A stretch of 64,000 bases of DNA from Allantophomopsis cytisporea (GCA_024752435.1 CP103032.1:1054001-1118000), one strand, 5' to 3'; counted from the stretch's first letter, positions 12,172 to 25,227 are shown. A program made the numbers and translations. The notes: generated by a model not told the origin, from the letters alone.

Positions 12172-13812
12172 GAAGCTAATATCGCGCACTCAATTTGACT
12201 TTAGGATTGCATCTAGTATGTATCCTTCTGTCATGCTGTGGATATTCAGTTCTGACCAGCTCTCAGTATGACCCGTGCCTCATACACCAGCACCAACTCG
12301 CCATCACGATTCCCACGATGCCTTTTCACGGCATTGCTCAGCCTCTTAATGCAACAGGTTATACGACTTGCTCCGACTTGCTCCAGCTTCCACCAATCTC
12401 CAATTGTTTGATTACCAAACTCCAATTTCCGATTTTCGATGTTCGATTTACTACATACAAACACGACTGACTCGCGCTACATAGGTTGTGCGCAGACGAT
12501 ACTCACAGCTCAAGCACTGCACTGATTTGGTCAACAGGGACGGTCCTTGTCTCATACCCCAACCTCCAGACTTGTATGCTTGCTTGCTTAATTTGCATTG
12601 GACTGCGTCCACCCAACTCCGGTAATTTACGGGCCGTATTCAAGCTATGTAAATACTTCTTGGCAAGCGATTCACTACGTCCTTTCTTCTAGCACCTTCT
12701 TCTCTGTACTTTTCTATTCATAGCTAGTTTTGCGATACTAAGCAATGAAATCTCGTAAATGAATGCACGACTTGTAATTTGGCGTTCCTTATTTACATGT
12801 GAGATTTTTGATGTGTTAAGAATCCCAGAATCAACCAAAGCTCTACGGTCATTGACACTGCCTTGCTGTTCACAACTCAATTTCTGAGAATGATCTAGGA
12901 ACTTCCCAATGATTCTGCTATTATACGTTTCTCTAGAACCATGAATAATCTAGTCACCTAGAATATTTCTATTTGTTCTGAATAAGTCTAGAACTTCAAA
13001 TCGCCACATATTTGATCATGACTCACCAGCTTTGAATGATAAATCTTCAAAGCATATAACACTAGTGCTGCGGTATCGAAGTTGGCTCTTAAGCTCCGAT
13101 ATAATCGATTTATGCGAGTTATCTTGGAAGATTTGAAGAATCCTGGATTGGAGCAACAACAAATTTAGGAAGTTGTATTTCTTACCCATCGCTTCGCCTC
13201 ACATATCAACAAGATATAAATAAGAAATCTGTTAACAGCGAGATTATTCCTCTGCAGAAAGTAAAAATAGCAAGGTATTTTGAGTGTAGCCCATCATTAA
13301 TTCAAATCCGTGTTTTGTTCTAGGTAGACAACACGTTCTTCGTATGCGCCTAGCCCGTGTCCTTTGAACATAATCTTTCCAACACAGCGGGACGGGCAAT
13401 AACACTTGCAAGCTTCTACCGCAATTCGAACGCTTCTGAATATCTATGCTACCGAAGGCTTCATTGTATGGCAATCAAAATATTCTGTGATTTTGCAATC
13501 CCAATGGTCGACTTCCATTGAATGCTGTGGGGTAGTAGTGCGGGCGTCTCCAAGTTTTGGGCGTCCACGTTCCTACCCCGTATTCCACACAATTCCGTAC
13601 CCTACCGTCGCCTTTCAGTATTTGGCGCCGGTGAGCTCCCTCGAGGCTTTTCACTTTCACATCATTACTACCTCATATTCGTCAAAGAACTTTGTCATCC
13701 ACTCAATCCCATACCTTTCCAACCACCAACACAAGCACATCTCCACACTTCAGTCTATATCGTCTTTGGTACCTTTCCCTTCGAAGAATCTGCAAACTCC
13801 TTTAGCAACCAA
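12172..13812. other. Intergenic, 1.6 kb
   Basis: AT-rich sequence containing the 3' UTR of the splicing-factor gene and, in its last part, a pyrimidine-rich leader before the J-protein. No gene was recognised. Confidence 0.5.
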
Positions 13813-15079
13813 ATGGTGACAGTCAATATGTCGTAAGTATTTTTCTTCCTTTACTCCTTTCTTCTTTTCTTTCTTCCTTTCTTCCTTTCAACGTCTCAAA
13901 GTGTTGGATGACTGACAGGGTGTCAGTGACTTCATGAGAAAAATCAACCCTTACTCAACCTTGGGAATCAGCCAGCAAGCCTCAGAGGGGCAAATCAGAT
14001 CCGCATTCAAAAAGGAGATGCTCCGTCTCCATCCAGATAAGGCCCAGCAGCATTATGACCAGGCGAAGTTCCTAGCTGCCCATGAAGCATTCGAGATCTT
14101 GACAGATCCAGTTCGGAAAAGTGCCTACGATGCCGCAAACCCACCACCACCAACTCAACTACCAGTGAACAAGGAGACAAATAGATCCTCTGAGGCCGAA
14201 GGTTCACAGCAGAGACCGTCATACCCAGGAATCTGGCAACCACGAACCTCCCAGTCAAGAGCTCCGCCGCCACAAAGTTCACAGGCCGAAACCCCGCAGA
14301 CAACAAGCCAGACTTATCACACAGGTCCTCCGCCATCAATGCCAGCTGCGCCACCTCACTCGTATTATACGGGCCCTCCGCCATCAATGCCAGCGGGCAA
14401 CCCGTGGTCCTACACCAGCCAATACCGCCGAAGACCGCCTCAGGGGTACCAAGGCAGCTACTTCGGAGCCGACAACACCCTCTGCATTGAATGTCGCGAG
14501 CGCTTCACCACCCCAGACCAACTTCGTCAACACCTGCTCTACTCTCCTAAGCATCTCTACAGATGCGAGCGCTGCATGAGAAACTTCCCAACTCCGACTG
14601 CCCTTGAAGAGCACTATGAGAGCGCCCCAAACCACAACAGGTGTAAGCTGGCGCTGTGCCGCTTCCACGAGGAATCAACTCTAGACTTCCCGACGAGAAA
14701 GGGTCTGTTGAACCACTATAGCAGGTCGCCGTTGCATGGCTACTGCCAGAAGTGCGACGAGGACTTCTTCAGCAAGGCAGAACTCGATCAGCATCTCAAG
14801 ACGAGCGAGCGCCACCACTTCTGCTGCGGTGTCGACTTCCCATCTGCCATCGCTCAACGCCAGCACTGGGCCGAACAGACTTTCACCCACTTCTTCTGTA
14901 TCCAGTGTGATATCAGACTTGAGAACAGGTCCGAGTTCGACACCCACATCATACTTCCTCATGTCAAGTGCGGTCATTGCAATGTTGCTTTCCCTAGCCA
15001 AGAGCCGCTGAATGCGCATGTCCAGAGAGACCATGGACAGGAGAAGCGGTCTTTTTTCAAACGGTACTTTGCTAAGTAA
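13813..15079 (+). CDS. J-domain protein with C-terminal C2H2-like zinc fingers
   Basis: A 390-residue protein. Exon 1 (13813-13832) gives MVTVNMS and joins exon 2 (13927-15079) through a 94-nt intron, GTAAGT...GTCAG, in frame at SDFMRKINPYSTLG. A start at the second ATG (13828), or an unspliced start at 13934, would remove only a few residues. The J-domain (about residues 12-75) has helix II followed by an intact HPD (RLHPDKAQQ), the motif that stimulates Hsp70 ATPase. Next comes a Pro/Gln-rich linker with a duplicated TGPPPSMPA. Five or more Cys/His clusters (CIECRERF, CERCMRNF, CQKCDEDF, CIQCDIRL, CGHCNVAF), each with a downstream histidine, fill residues 185-375. It is an Hsp70 co-chaperone by inference, with unknown client. 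It shares its architecture with the gene at 36146-36835. Confidence 0.85.
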
Positions 15080-15304
15080 ACTTGGCTAGCGACATCAGAG
15101 GATTCTTGACTACATTTTCCTGGTTTAAGAATGTATCTTGCGTTGAGAATTGTAAACCTCACGATAATGTGTTCTCCTTCGCGCCTACGTACTTACTCGA
15201 GAGTTTGGTCGTTAATAACAGAACTTCAAGTTATGAAATTGAAGGGTGTCATTTATTTTCAATTTTCAATTTTCTTTTCTTTCCTTTCTTTGTTGCTGTC
15301 TGTC

Positions 15305-15306
<2 letters not shown>

Positions 15307-15341
<35 letters not shown>

Positions 15342-15354
15342 TTTTTTTTTTTTT
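15307..15354. repeat. Poly-T tract
   Basis: A run of about 34 T, one G, then about 13 T, shortly after the J-protein stop and followed by more T/C-rich sequence. It makes the local open frames Phe-rich artefacts. Run length may be affected by sequencing error. Confidence 0.9.
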
Positions 15355-16151
15355 CTTTTCTTTTCACTATAGTGTGAAGACAATTAAAGCTCTTTTTTCT
15401 TGCTTTTTTCTTCCTTTTTTTCCCTTCTTTCTCTCTTCTCTCCCAATAGGAATATGAAGTCTCAAATACAGTTACGCAGGTCCGTTGCTAGCACATAGAC
15501 TCGGTCTACTTTGAGGAATTTTTTAATTAAAAATGATTGCCGCAGTTTCCCCTCCTCATGTCGGCAAGAAATGTGAAATATGATCAAAGTAGAACAGCGT
15601 CATTAGCTTCCAGCTCACGATTCGTCTTCCGACCCACTCGGGTCTCTCCAAGGCATACAGCGCGATATGCCCTAGAAACATGCAAGAGATGTATCAAATA
15701 CGGTCTTGGCAGACATTCCGAGCATGGGAGAAGGAAAGAATCGCATCTTCATATTCGTGGTCGTGCTCACCGTCCCACTCTTGAAGTCCTCCGCCACAGC
15801 TCGCTCAAAAACGCGCTCTCCAAGCAGAAGTTCGCGCAACCAGTATGCGCGGTAACGTACGAGACCCGCGAAAAGTAGCCGCCGGACCCGCATTATTTTT
15901 TGATAGTCCGAGTCAGACATATGAAAACGGCACGGAATGCCCCAGATATTCATGGCAGTTAGCGGTCGAGGGTCCCCAACGTACATAATGCTCCTGTACT
16001 GCCTGCCTAGTTCTTATGTACGAATATGTACGATGCTGCGGGAGGCCTACAAGTGCGTCTGCAGCTGGGTCTTTGATGGTTATGATAGCCGTTTTCTGGC
16101 CTGCGCCATGGGCGAAAAATGGAGCCGATAATGGACACGAAATGCCTAAAG

Positions 16152-16175
16152 AGGCGGTGAGAAAAATCACCGCCT
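16152..16175. repeat. Hairpin with 9-bp perfect GC-rich stem
   Basis: AGGCGGTGA, a six-base loop GAAAAA, then TCACCGCCT. The stem is exact and is followed by TTATT. In a bacterium this would look like a terminator; in this fungal context no role is known. Confidence 0.7.
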
Positions 16176-16367
16176 TTATTCCTCTCAACACCTTGTATTC
16201 GCCATATCTTCAAGGGTCATTTGATCAGATAATGCGATACTTGGAGCACGTTTGGCTCTTGATATGGCGCCTCGCACGTGGAGTCGTTCTTAAATTCTCG
16301 GTCCGTTGATTCGACGCGGTCGGCTTACTCTGCATTACTGGCTCGGGCAGCAATGCAGCTATTCAAA

Positions 16368-16823
16368 CTACTCCAGCTGTTCTGGAGAACGCCTGCTTCG
16401 TATTCTAGGCATTCTCTTAGCTATCTGCACGAGATGTTGACGAGCAGCAAGAGAAATGGATGAACCTGCAGCGTTGGAATCCTTGTTTGAAGAGAACGTA
16501 GCTGTATCAAAATGGCCTGTCGAAATAGCAAAACGATAATTAGAAAGTATAATTATACCGGGGGTGCATAGAACTGCTTGTTCATAAAGTGTCAATGTTC
16601 CTATTCGAGCCAATTGCCGGATTACAATGGAGTCGAGTGCTTTGATATGAGTTCTACGACTCAGAATGCTCCCGTAGACGTATGAAATGCGGGAGAATGG
16701 GTCTCGAAGTATCAAAACGGGTCCTTCAACCTTGAAATGAAGAGTTTGAGTATGTCTGATTTTCGTGCTTGCGGATCCTAACCGCTCGGTCACGATTTCT
16801 GCCGAAATGTTAGACAATGACAT
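16368..16823 (-). CDS. Doubtful 151-codon reading frame
   Basis: An ATG-initiated frame of 151 codons in otherwise empty DNA. No domain, signal peptide or membrane segment is evident and no family was recognised. Neighbouring minus-strand frames (15672-15986 and 15913-16213) are also open, but no splice sites joining them could be found. It may be a real lineage-specific gene, a relic or chance. Confidence 0.15.
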   Translation of the reverse strand: MSLSNISAEIVTERLGSASTKIRHTQTLHFKVEGPVLILRDPFSRISYVYGSILSRRTHIKALDSIVIRQLARIGTLTLYEQAVLCTPGIIILSNYRFAISTGHFDTATFSSNKDSNAAGSSISLAARQHLVQIAKRMPRIRSRRSPEQLE

Positions 16824-18330
16824 ACTTCCTGCTGCAACAAGTCACAAGCAAAAAAGAAAAAGGTGAAGGTCATGAGAAATATTCGTTGAATATCAAAATG
16901 GCCTCATTCAGCTAGAACAACGTTGGGAGATAGACGAGCTTGCATAAGATCTGCACCAACCTGCATAACGAAAAGCATCCTTACCGGCAATGGAATAATA
17001 TGTGTATGCACGACACGTAGAGTTCCAACCTCGACCCCTTTTACGTTAGGTAGTAGGCCTTGAGCCTCATTCATGCCTCTCTCTTACTCCTCGGATATCT
17101 TTCCGGCACGAGGTCGAAGGGAACAGGCTTCACCACAAGCTGGACACGGAGTACGATCATATACGATCACCCCCCTTCCCTTTCAGATCCCGAAGCCTCC
17201 CAATCCACTGCCACAAGGCATACAAGCATCCTGTCGAAGAATCTTCCTGGCAGGAAGTCCTGTCTCAGCCCAAAAAACCCACCGCCTCATCTCCAACAAC
17301 CCCGGAAAAAAGGTTGAGGTTGAGGGTGACATCGCTGGCAGCAGGAATGTCTCTCTCTCTCTCTCCTCACTGGCGAAAATGTACCCGTGTCGCCGGGTCG
17401 CGGCTCCCAATTCCCGTCGAAGCGGTACCAATTCGAATACCCCGACAAAGGCGACTCAGAACCCCCGGCATTGTCGGCGACCCCAGGCGCTCATATCCAA
17501 ACTGCTCCCTTAACACGTCACTGTGCACTGCATGCTGCACAGTCTGCGACATTTCTACGTAAAGGAAAGTTTATTGATTGTTTATAGGCATGGGCGCGAG
17601 GATGTCCTGGACGCAGTTCGTACTCTGAATGCTGTATATGCCCATGGAAAGGTCTTGTAGTTGTGGGGTCTTTGATATGCCTGTTCTCTTCTTAAGCGAT
17701 TCCATGAAGCTAGTCATGGCTGAAATGGCGATGGTACGGTGTGGTGTGTCCGTGTGAGTGTGAGTGTGAGTGAAGTGTCTGCATCTGTAACTGGCTCAGA
17801 TAGGGGAATGGACATTGATTGATTGACATGACATTTCTCATCTCAATCGAGATCGCTGTGAAGCTCAAACGGGACAAACGAGAAGGTTTTCGCCAGGCTT
17901 CTACAGTTGATGGGTATGGATATGGGTATGAGTATGGGCATCGTGTATCAGGATGAGACGAATGGGATGGCATTGAGCAATGTTGTTGTCGCTTGGTTGC
18001 TTAATAAGTGGTGTGAAAGGAAGGTTCGTCTCATTTCAATTGGCTTTGTTACCGGATTGCCTCCCGCGGGACGCCAGTGAACTCAAAGAGCAGCGTAAGT
18101 AAAAAAAGAATGGAATGCTGCAGTAGCTAGTACTCCCGAATGATCGGTTGTACAGTGTGACATATCAGCTATCCGATCATTTGGGTTCCTCTTTGACAAC
18201 TGATTGAATGAAGCTCTGTCATATGCACGCAAGTACGTTTGTAGGTGCGTGTGTTTGTTCTCATCACAAAACCAAAGTCAAAGTGGCAATCATTTACCCG
18301 GACGGCAGAGAGCGACATCTGTTTGCTACA

Positions 18331-18364
18331 GTGTGAGTGAGTGAGTAAGTGAGTGAGTGAGTGA
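18331..18364. repeat. GTGA tetranucleotide microsatellite
   Basis: About eight tandem GTGA units with one GTAA interruption, intergenic. Confidence 0.85.
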
Positions 18365-18877
18365 CCGGGTGGTTGGATGGGCGTGTATTAACTTGGAAAT
18401 GGCCTTTGAAGACTCTCAGACTCCCAGACTCCCAGACTCTCAGACACCCTTCCCGTCTGGTGGAGTATGTCTTTCTCTCTTTCTATGCAATCTAAGACGG
18501 TCACCGGGGAAGACTCCCGCAACGGATCCTTTCGGCAGTGGATATTAAGGCGTCGCTGTTGTCTTACAGGCACAAGCAAACGAGGGAGTCTTAGCAAATG
18601 TAAACAGGAGATGTATGTATTTGGATTGACCATTTGTCTATACGTAAGTACAGGCATACAGCAGATTCACTGAAAGGGAGCGAGATGACGAGATGAGAGA
18701 CAGCAGTTGACACTGCATTGATTGTAACCTTTCCCTCTATTGCTTCATCAAGGAAGGAGAGATAAGATTCTCTGCTGACTCACAATAATACTGTAGTCCA
18801 TATTTCAAGGTTGATGATAAGAAGTGAATAAAAAGCAGGAAGTTGAGCTTGTGTGTACAATATCAGTAGACGTGTTC

Positions 18878-18901
18878 TCATGAGATAGCATTATCTCATG
18901 A
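18878..18901. repeat. Perfect 10-bp inverted repeat with 4-nt loop
   Basis: TCATGAGATA, loop GCAT, then TATCTCATGA. It could form a compact cruciform or RNA hairpin, or be a dyad protein-binding site. No neighbouring gene explains it. Confidence 0.7.
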
Positions 18902-21003
18902 CTTGAGAGTGTATGAAGTATGTACGTATATGTCGTTCGTATTGTGATTGCCGGTACAATGCTAGACATCGTCTTTGTGAGACAAAGGAGGAGCAGGCTA
19001 ATCCATGAAAAGCCGGTTGCTTGGGTCTTCTAGAAAGGCTTCCAATCTCCAAAACCCTTCTAGCCTTTTTCTAGCCAGATTCCAATTTTGGATTGGAAAT
19101 TGTGGATTGAACCCCTCAGGGGGAAGTTGTCTGATCTTCGGATAGCATAAAGGCTGACTGGGTTGTGATGTCTGGGTAGATGCAGTAGAAGGTGCAGAGC
19201 TGCGTCCCCGATCTAATGTGATGCTCGATACGATGCAACGCGATGCGATGCGATTGTTTTGACCTCCTTCGGTAGACACCGATTGATGTGTGCATGCGAC
19301 ATACGCTTTCGGGGAAAGGCAATAGATGGTGGCATTGGTATTCTCACCCGACTTTTGAGCAGTGAGATTTCCCAGTTGAATTCTCATAGAGAAGAAGAAG
19401 CCCTGGCGTCCTGTCTTCTGCAACAGGGGAACAACAATCTTTGGATGCCGCCGCAGAAGAAAACGAGATTGTGCTTGCCTGGCTTACTTGAATGACCTTG
19501 AATTGACCAGACTGTTTCTGGTGCTTTGATGTTTCGTAGCGATTTACACATCTGGATGATGATTAGAGAGAAAACAAGAAGATAGAGAAAGAGAGAGAAG
19601 CATGCTTGTAGTGCTTGTACACTTCAGGAACTTGAGAATCAAAAGGCCCAGTTTTCTGATGATAACACCAATCCCTCGCTCATAATACCCTCTCTATACT
19701 CCTTCGCCTTCGTACTTCGTCGTCGGTGATGGAAGGTCCGAATCAGTAATGGCAAAATCCAAAAAGGACCGTTGAAACTCATTTCCATCTTCAGTCGGGC
19801 AATTATTTCACGAAACAAGATACTCCCCAATTGAGCAATTCGCTGGTAACTCGCTCGGCATAAAACGACGCTTTGAGCATTTTGCAGCAAACTTCTCCCG
19901 TGTCATCGATCATTATCTGCGATCACTCAAGATGCCGATGAAACGTATGCTCTATGCTTCCATGCAACTGGGGATTTCAAGCACAATCCAGAAGATCGAT
20001 GAGGCCATTGTCATTTGATTGATTTGATCTGTCTCGAAACTTTTGGCTTCTACTGACAAGGTACCTGTATCTAGGGTAATTGGTACTAAATATTTGCCCC
20101 CCCCCCTTCCTGCAACGGTTTTCCGAATGTCTTCCATAATCCTAGCAAAGGTCATTTAATTAACAGGGCAACAGACTTCCAGAAGAGTTCTTTCTTTCTC
20201 TCGATGGGTCCAGTTTCTACGTGTGGGTTTCCAATTGATCGGCCGGGCTATGATGTTGTTATGTATTGTCTTGTGTCACTCTTTGACCTGGTGTTTGCGC
20301 AGGCGCTTCTCCTCTCTTCTTCAAGCATGAAGGCGTGATTGTCATTGTGTATCCGTGTATATACTCAAACAAATGAGTGAGTAATAGCGACGGTGCAAGA
20401 GCAAAGTAATAGCCGGGGTAATAGAACAGGATCCTGCATGTTCCTCCGTGATATGACCGCGACCTGAGAGAAGTAGGTATGTGAGTATACAGATTGTGTT
20501 ATGGTTCTTTATGTAGGCTTGATATACCTAGAACTATGCTTACTTTTCACTTTAACGGGGAAGGATATTGCATAAGTTATCACCGTTTGAATAGCCAAAA
20601 GGAAAAGATGATGTCGGACAATTTGATTAACAAGGTGATATCCAGCAGGTCTAAAGGCAAAGTTGGAGAGCTGCAGTGATCAGCGAGCGCATCGATGGGT
20701 GCAGCTAAAGACAGCTATTGCCGGCAACACTAATGCCAGGTACGAGATATAGTCCAGGATTACTGGCCCTAGGAGGAGGGTGTATTACTCCGTAGTATGT
20801 ACTTAAATATTAATTACTACAAGGGCTTTTCTTTTCTTTTTTATTGATATTGATGTTATTGTGTATTTTGCCAACGCAGGGCACATTTACTCCGTATAGA
20901 TCCTTTTATTAGTGGTCTTTTGACTTCCGCATGGCCGTCGATGCCTTTCTGCAGCTTGCCGGTCTTGACTGCGAACTCCTGCAGCTTGGTGAGAATTCTG
21001 GTC

Positions 21004-21112
21004 GGGCGGCCATCCGATCTCCCATCCTCCTCCTCACCCTCCTCCTTCTCCTCCTCCTTCTCCTCCTCCTTCTCATCCTCCTCTTCCTCTTCCACCTCCT
21101 CCATCAAATGAA
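21004..21112. repeat. Long polypyrimidine (CTCCT) tract
   Basis: About 100 bp almost entirely C and T on the plus strand, built from CTC, CTT and CCT triplets. The opposite strand is a purine tract that reads as Glu/Lys-rich in one frame. Such mirror-type homopurine tracts can form intramolecular triplex (H-DNA). Confidence 0.8.
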
Positions 21113-23810
21113 TCAAAACATTCCCCCGTGCATCCATATCTGACTTGTCCTACAAAATCGTCAGAATACCGCAGTCTATCTATCATTCCACCATTCCACC
21201 AAACATATCCACACTCACATCCGCCCGCACACCCATAGAAACGAACATATGCACACAAAGGTAAGGTGCATAGGTTAGGCTATTCTGGCTGCCGTCTCTT
21301 GAGATGGCACCGAAAATAAAACGAAATCAAACATAAATCCAACTACTTCGTACTCCATGATCGACTAGGAGAAGGCATTATGGCCTTTTCCCCGTTTGTC
21401 AACATGATTACATTCATCATCATAATAATAATAATAACCTCGGCGCTTGCTTGGATCAACCATCATCAAACTATTAGCCGTCATATCAGACAAGAGGCAA
21501 ATGGGCATTATTCATCTCCTCACATACTGCCAAATCAATTCATCCACTTTCCCTTTTCCCTTTTCCCTTATCCTTCTTCCCGCATTGCACAATCTTGCTT
21601 TTGTGTTGGAAAGAAGATAGCATGAATAATCCGAGAAAAAGCAGAAACCACACAAGCCTCCCCCCAAGCCCTCGGTGCCTCGTAATGAGAACTTCTTTGG
21701 CGCCCGCGTGTCATGACCGGGCCCCTGAAGCGATGAAATGTGCAACGCCGCACAAATCAAGCCTCATCAAATCCAAATCTTAAGCCTCATCCGACGGGAC
21801 ACCAAAGCAGGAAGTCTGGCCCACGGTTTGCGTACTGTAATAAGGATTACTCTGGGGGAGGTCAAAACTGACGACACCAAGGCACAGATTCTCTCTCTCC
21901 CTTTGTGAAAGTCCCAAAGGTCAGAGTGACATGATGTAGTGACAAGGCCACTTTTTCTCCCCCATACCTGTTGCTGCGATTGATGGTTTTTTCTTTTCTC
22001 TCGCACCCACCCAAGAATTGCTCTGATATCCCTTTTTTCTGTTTGAGAATCTTTCTTGATACACATCGTCCATCAATCAATCTACCTTATGTGCTTCGAT
22101 TGTGGCGTATTGCCTTGTGCCTGTGTTCCCGGGACACTTCATGTAGGCGATTGCGACGATGGATTGGCGACGACCTTAGCCGTCGTCTATTCAGTGGAGC
22201 TCTCTTTCCGGAACACATGGCTGCGCTGATGAGGGTGTGTACTTGGAGGGGGTGTCAGTGTAGTTGGGAATTGGCGAGTAAGAGAGTGTTTGGCAACGAC
22301 TGGCTGGAAGAGCAGCAGGAAAGCTGAAGCTGAAGCTGAGGCTACACCTTACCTTTGGCGCCGCCGTTACTGAAACATCTCTTCGTAGTTAGCCCGGCGC
22401 CCAGAACTACAGTAATAATAGAGTGGTAAAATAATTCGTGTACTGTGCCCAGGTATGTATGTACCTTGTACCTTATGGAAAATGTCCCCAGTTCTCGGAA
22501 TAATTATGAGAAGTCAACGCTGACCAGAAGAATACCAAGCAGAGGATTTCCCCTATGACCCCTGAAACCATTGGTTATACGAAGGAGTTGGCGGCGTTGT
22601 TGGTCGTCTATTCTCTCTGTCCTGCTTGCTGTCCTAGTCGTCGTACTCTCACACACGCGCGCGCTCCTCTCTCGCTCGCTCGCCATATTGTCCTACCTAT
22701 AGCTCATCATCCCACCTGTCCTCTTCTCTTGTGGATAAGTGATAAGCGCCCTCTTTCGCTGCCGGGAAGATGCTCCACCACCCAATTGCCATGATTGTCA
22801 ACATCACACACACAAGAAAGCCCAAAGTGACAGAGTGACAGTCCAGAGAGTGACAAAAGAGCACGGAGCCATGGTATGGTGGCTAGTCTGAGGAAGAAAT
22901 TGGATCAGTTCGGTCTTTTTCGCACCACAAATCTGCCACAAATCGCCCACAATCTTACCCTTTTCCGAGCCGCAAACAGGTCCCAAACTTCCACCTCGAC
23001 CCCTGTCACTACAAGCTTCATCCATGTCGCTTCCATGCCGCTACTCAAGAGCCCGGCAGGTAGGTTCTACGGAGTATCAGTACGTTCTGCGTCATTCAGT
23101 CATTCATATCTGAATGTGAAGTGAAAAAGGTCCTACCTAGGCACCTAGGCTACGGTAATCTGCACCACCCTAGGTACCCTACCCAACACAGACACAGACA
23201 AACTCCGAGTGAGGAAGAGAGAGTGAGAGGGATAAGTGAACCCCCCCAGCTGTGACTTAAACCCAAACCCAACCCCATTTCGGCCCGCCATGGAATAGGC
23301 CTTCCCTCTTTCTCAGGCTAAGATCAAATGTATGTATGTAAATATGTACAAGTATGTATGTACACAAATGCATAGATAGAGTCGGAGGGGGGGTGTGCTC
23401 GGAGCCTTCGGGAGAATGAATGATAGTCATACGCGTTGCCCTGTACAATAGTGAGCGTTTATGTCTTTCGCTTTTTAGCCCTTGAATTGTATGTAATTCA
23501 TCAGTCATAGTCATAAGATAGTATGTTGGGGAATGGATATGAGAGTGGGCGTCAATGTATATGCTTGATGTTTCGGTATTGGATTTCTTACAGTTTTTTT
23601 CATTTCATTTCTTTTCTTTTTCGTCTCTTTCTCTTACATATCGTCTTTCTGTAGTAAATGATGTGATAACCTATTAATCTCATATAACTTGTAATATTTG
23701 AAATAAGTGAACCATGAACAAGAGTACCAAGTTTAGCCCTTTCAGTTTGTTTTTCCTTTCCTGGGATAGATTTCTGCGACGCGTCTACAGTGCTCAATGC
23801 TTTGAAATAA

Positions 23811-23901
23811 TGCTCGATGCTCGATGCTCGATGCTCGATGCTCAATGCTCAATGCTCAATGCTCAATGCTCAATGCTCAACGCTCAATGCTCAATGCTCA
23901 A
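23811..23901. repeat. Heptamer minisatellite (TGCTCRA), 13 units
   Basis: Thirteen head-to-tail 7-bp units: four TGCTCGA, then eight TGCTCAA with one CGCTCAA among them. The homogeneous blocks of variants show expansion by slippage or unequal exchange. Seven is not a multiple of three, yet all three frames stay open (MLDARCS / MLNAQCS type repeats), so apparent open frames here carry no coding evidence. Confidence 0.92.
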
Positions 23902-25208
23902 TACGCACTCACTTAGGTAGTGAGAAAAGAAATATGCTTGTACAAACACCAGCGTTTGGTTTATGGGTAATAATTTCCAGCGCTCAATTGGTCCCCTTTG
24001 CCCCCGTAAGGCCCTACGCATTCTCACGCAGATCACCATACCTCAAACCAAGCGGTCGTTTAATCGCCTATCCTTATGTGAATCCCCCATTCATGAGAGT
24101 TGAGTGTGTGCCTGGTGGTTGAAGTGGTTGATTGCAGATTAATTGATTTGATTGAAGTGCATTGATTATGCTCGGCCGCTCAAAGAGTACCCATAGAGAC
24201 ATTCTGTTACTCTACAATACGTAGTAGTATATGAGCTGGTCAAGTGAATAATGAATGGACTCAGTCAGACTTGTGGATGATTGAGTTACTTGTCAAAGAG
24301 CAGCAACGAATTGATGATTATTGTTTGAAGCTTTGTTCGTTCATCCATCCGTTCGTTCAGTATGATTGACTTGTTCACTTATTTTGTTACTTACTGACTT
24401 ATTCACTCACTCACTTGTTCAATGCTTCCTTTGCCTGTTGGTGGTGAGGATGTGCTTCATTCCCCCATTCTCTCATTTGTTATTGATTGCTGATCATTGA
24501 CCATTCATCAATCATCATCCAAAGAATAATATACTCACACTCTCTCTCCTTCTCTCTCTCATGTGAGTACTTAATCAAAGTGGAGCATTTTCCTCTGCGT
24601 GTTTGTGTTTGACAAGCCTTTACCTCTCTCACTGGTGTCTGCTTCTTCTCTCTCTTTTCTTCTTGTTGCTACTAACTACTACGGTTATACCCACATTAGT
24701 CTAAGTCCAACCAAAAAGCCCACCAAGCCCTGCCACGAATGGATCGTCTCGTTCCCCCTCTAAGGCTTTCCCATATCCTTCCGTACCCGCAATCCATAAT
24801 GAAGCACCATGACTCCATCTAAGCATGGGTCCATCGACCGACCGATGGATAGCCTAGGGCGTCCAAGGATAGATCTCAAGGGATGTGATGCTCATTTCAG
24901 AAAATTGTCTTTCCTTCCGTACTCCCCTAGTCCAAAACGTCAGGCATAATCTGATCAGGTCAAAGGCCAACCAAGACAAGGAGATCTTTCTTCCTTTCTG
25001 TCTGGCATGCGAAGTGCTCTCCTACATATAAGACATGACAGGCCCCTACACTAACTGCTCCAACTCCGGAATTGAAGCCATAGTCATTGATTGTTCTTCA
25101 TAAAATATTAAGAGAGTCAGAAGAGAAAAAAGGGAAAAAGCTCAAGTCACATATAGTCTGCGCCAATCCCCCTCATCCAATCCGCCACCTTCAACTTTCA
25201 AAGGCTCT

Positions 25209-25227
25209 CTACTACTACTACTACTAC
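25209..25227. repeat. CTA trinucleotide microsatellite
   Basis: Six CTA units inside the CT-rich region upstream of the small reading frame. Confidence 0.8.

Noticed and set aside
15082..15457. Phe-rich frames across the poly-T tract
   Set aside because: They consist of homopolymer translation and have no coding features.
16224..16232. A single ATCAGATAA site outside the iron genes
   Set aside because: About one copy is expected by chance in 64 kb and no iron gene is nearby.
17060..17587. Overlapping frames of 85-146 codons
   Set aside because: Three plus-strand frames and two minus-strand frames are all open in GC-richer DNA. None has a domain, and no splicing gives a longer product.
20856..21137. 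Glu/Lys-rich minus-strand frame
   Set aside because: It is a translation of the purine strand of the polypyrimidine tract.
23714..24122. MLNAQCS-repeat proteins in overlapping frames
   Set aside because: The 7-bp repeat keeps all three frames open automatically, so openness is not evidence of coding.
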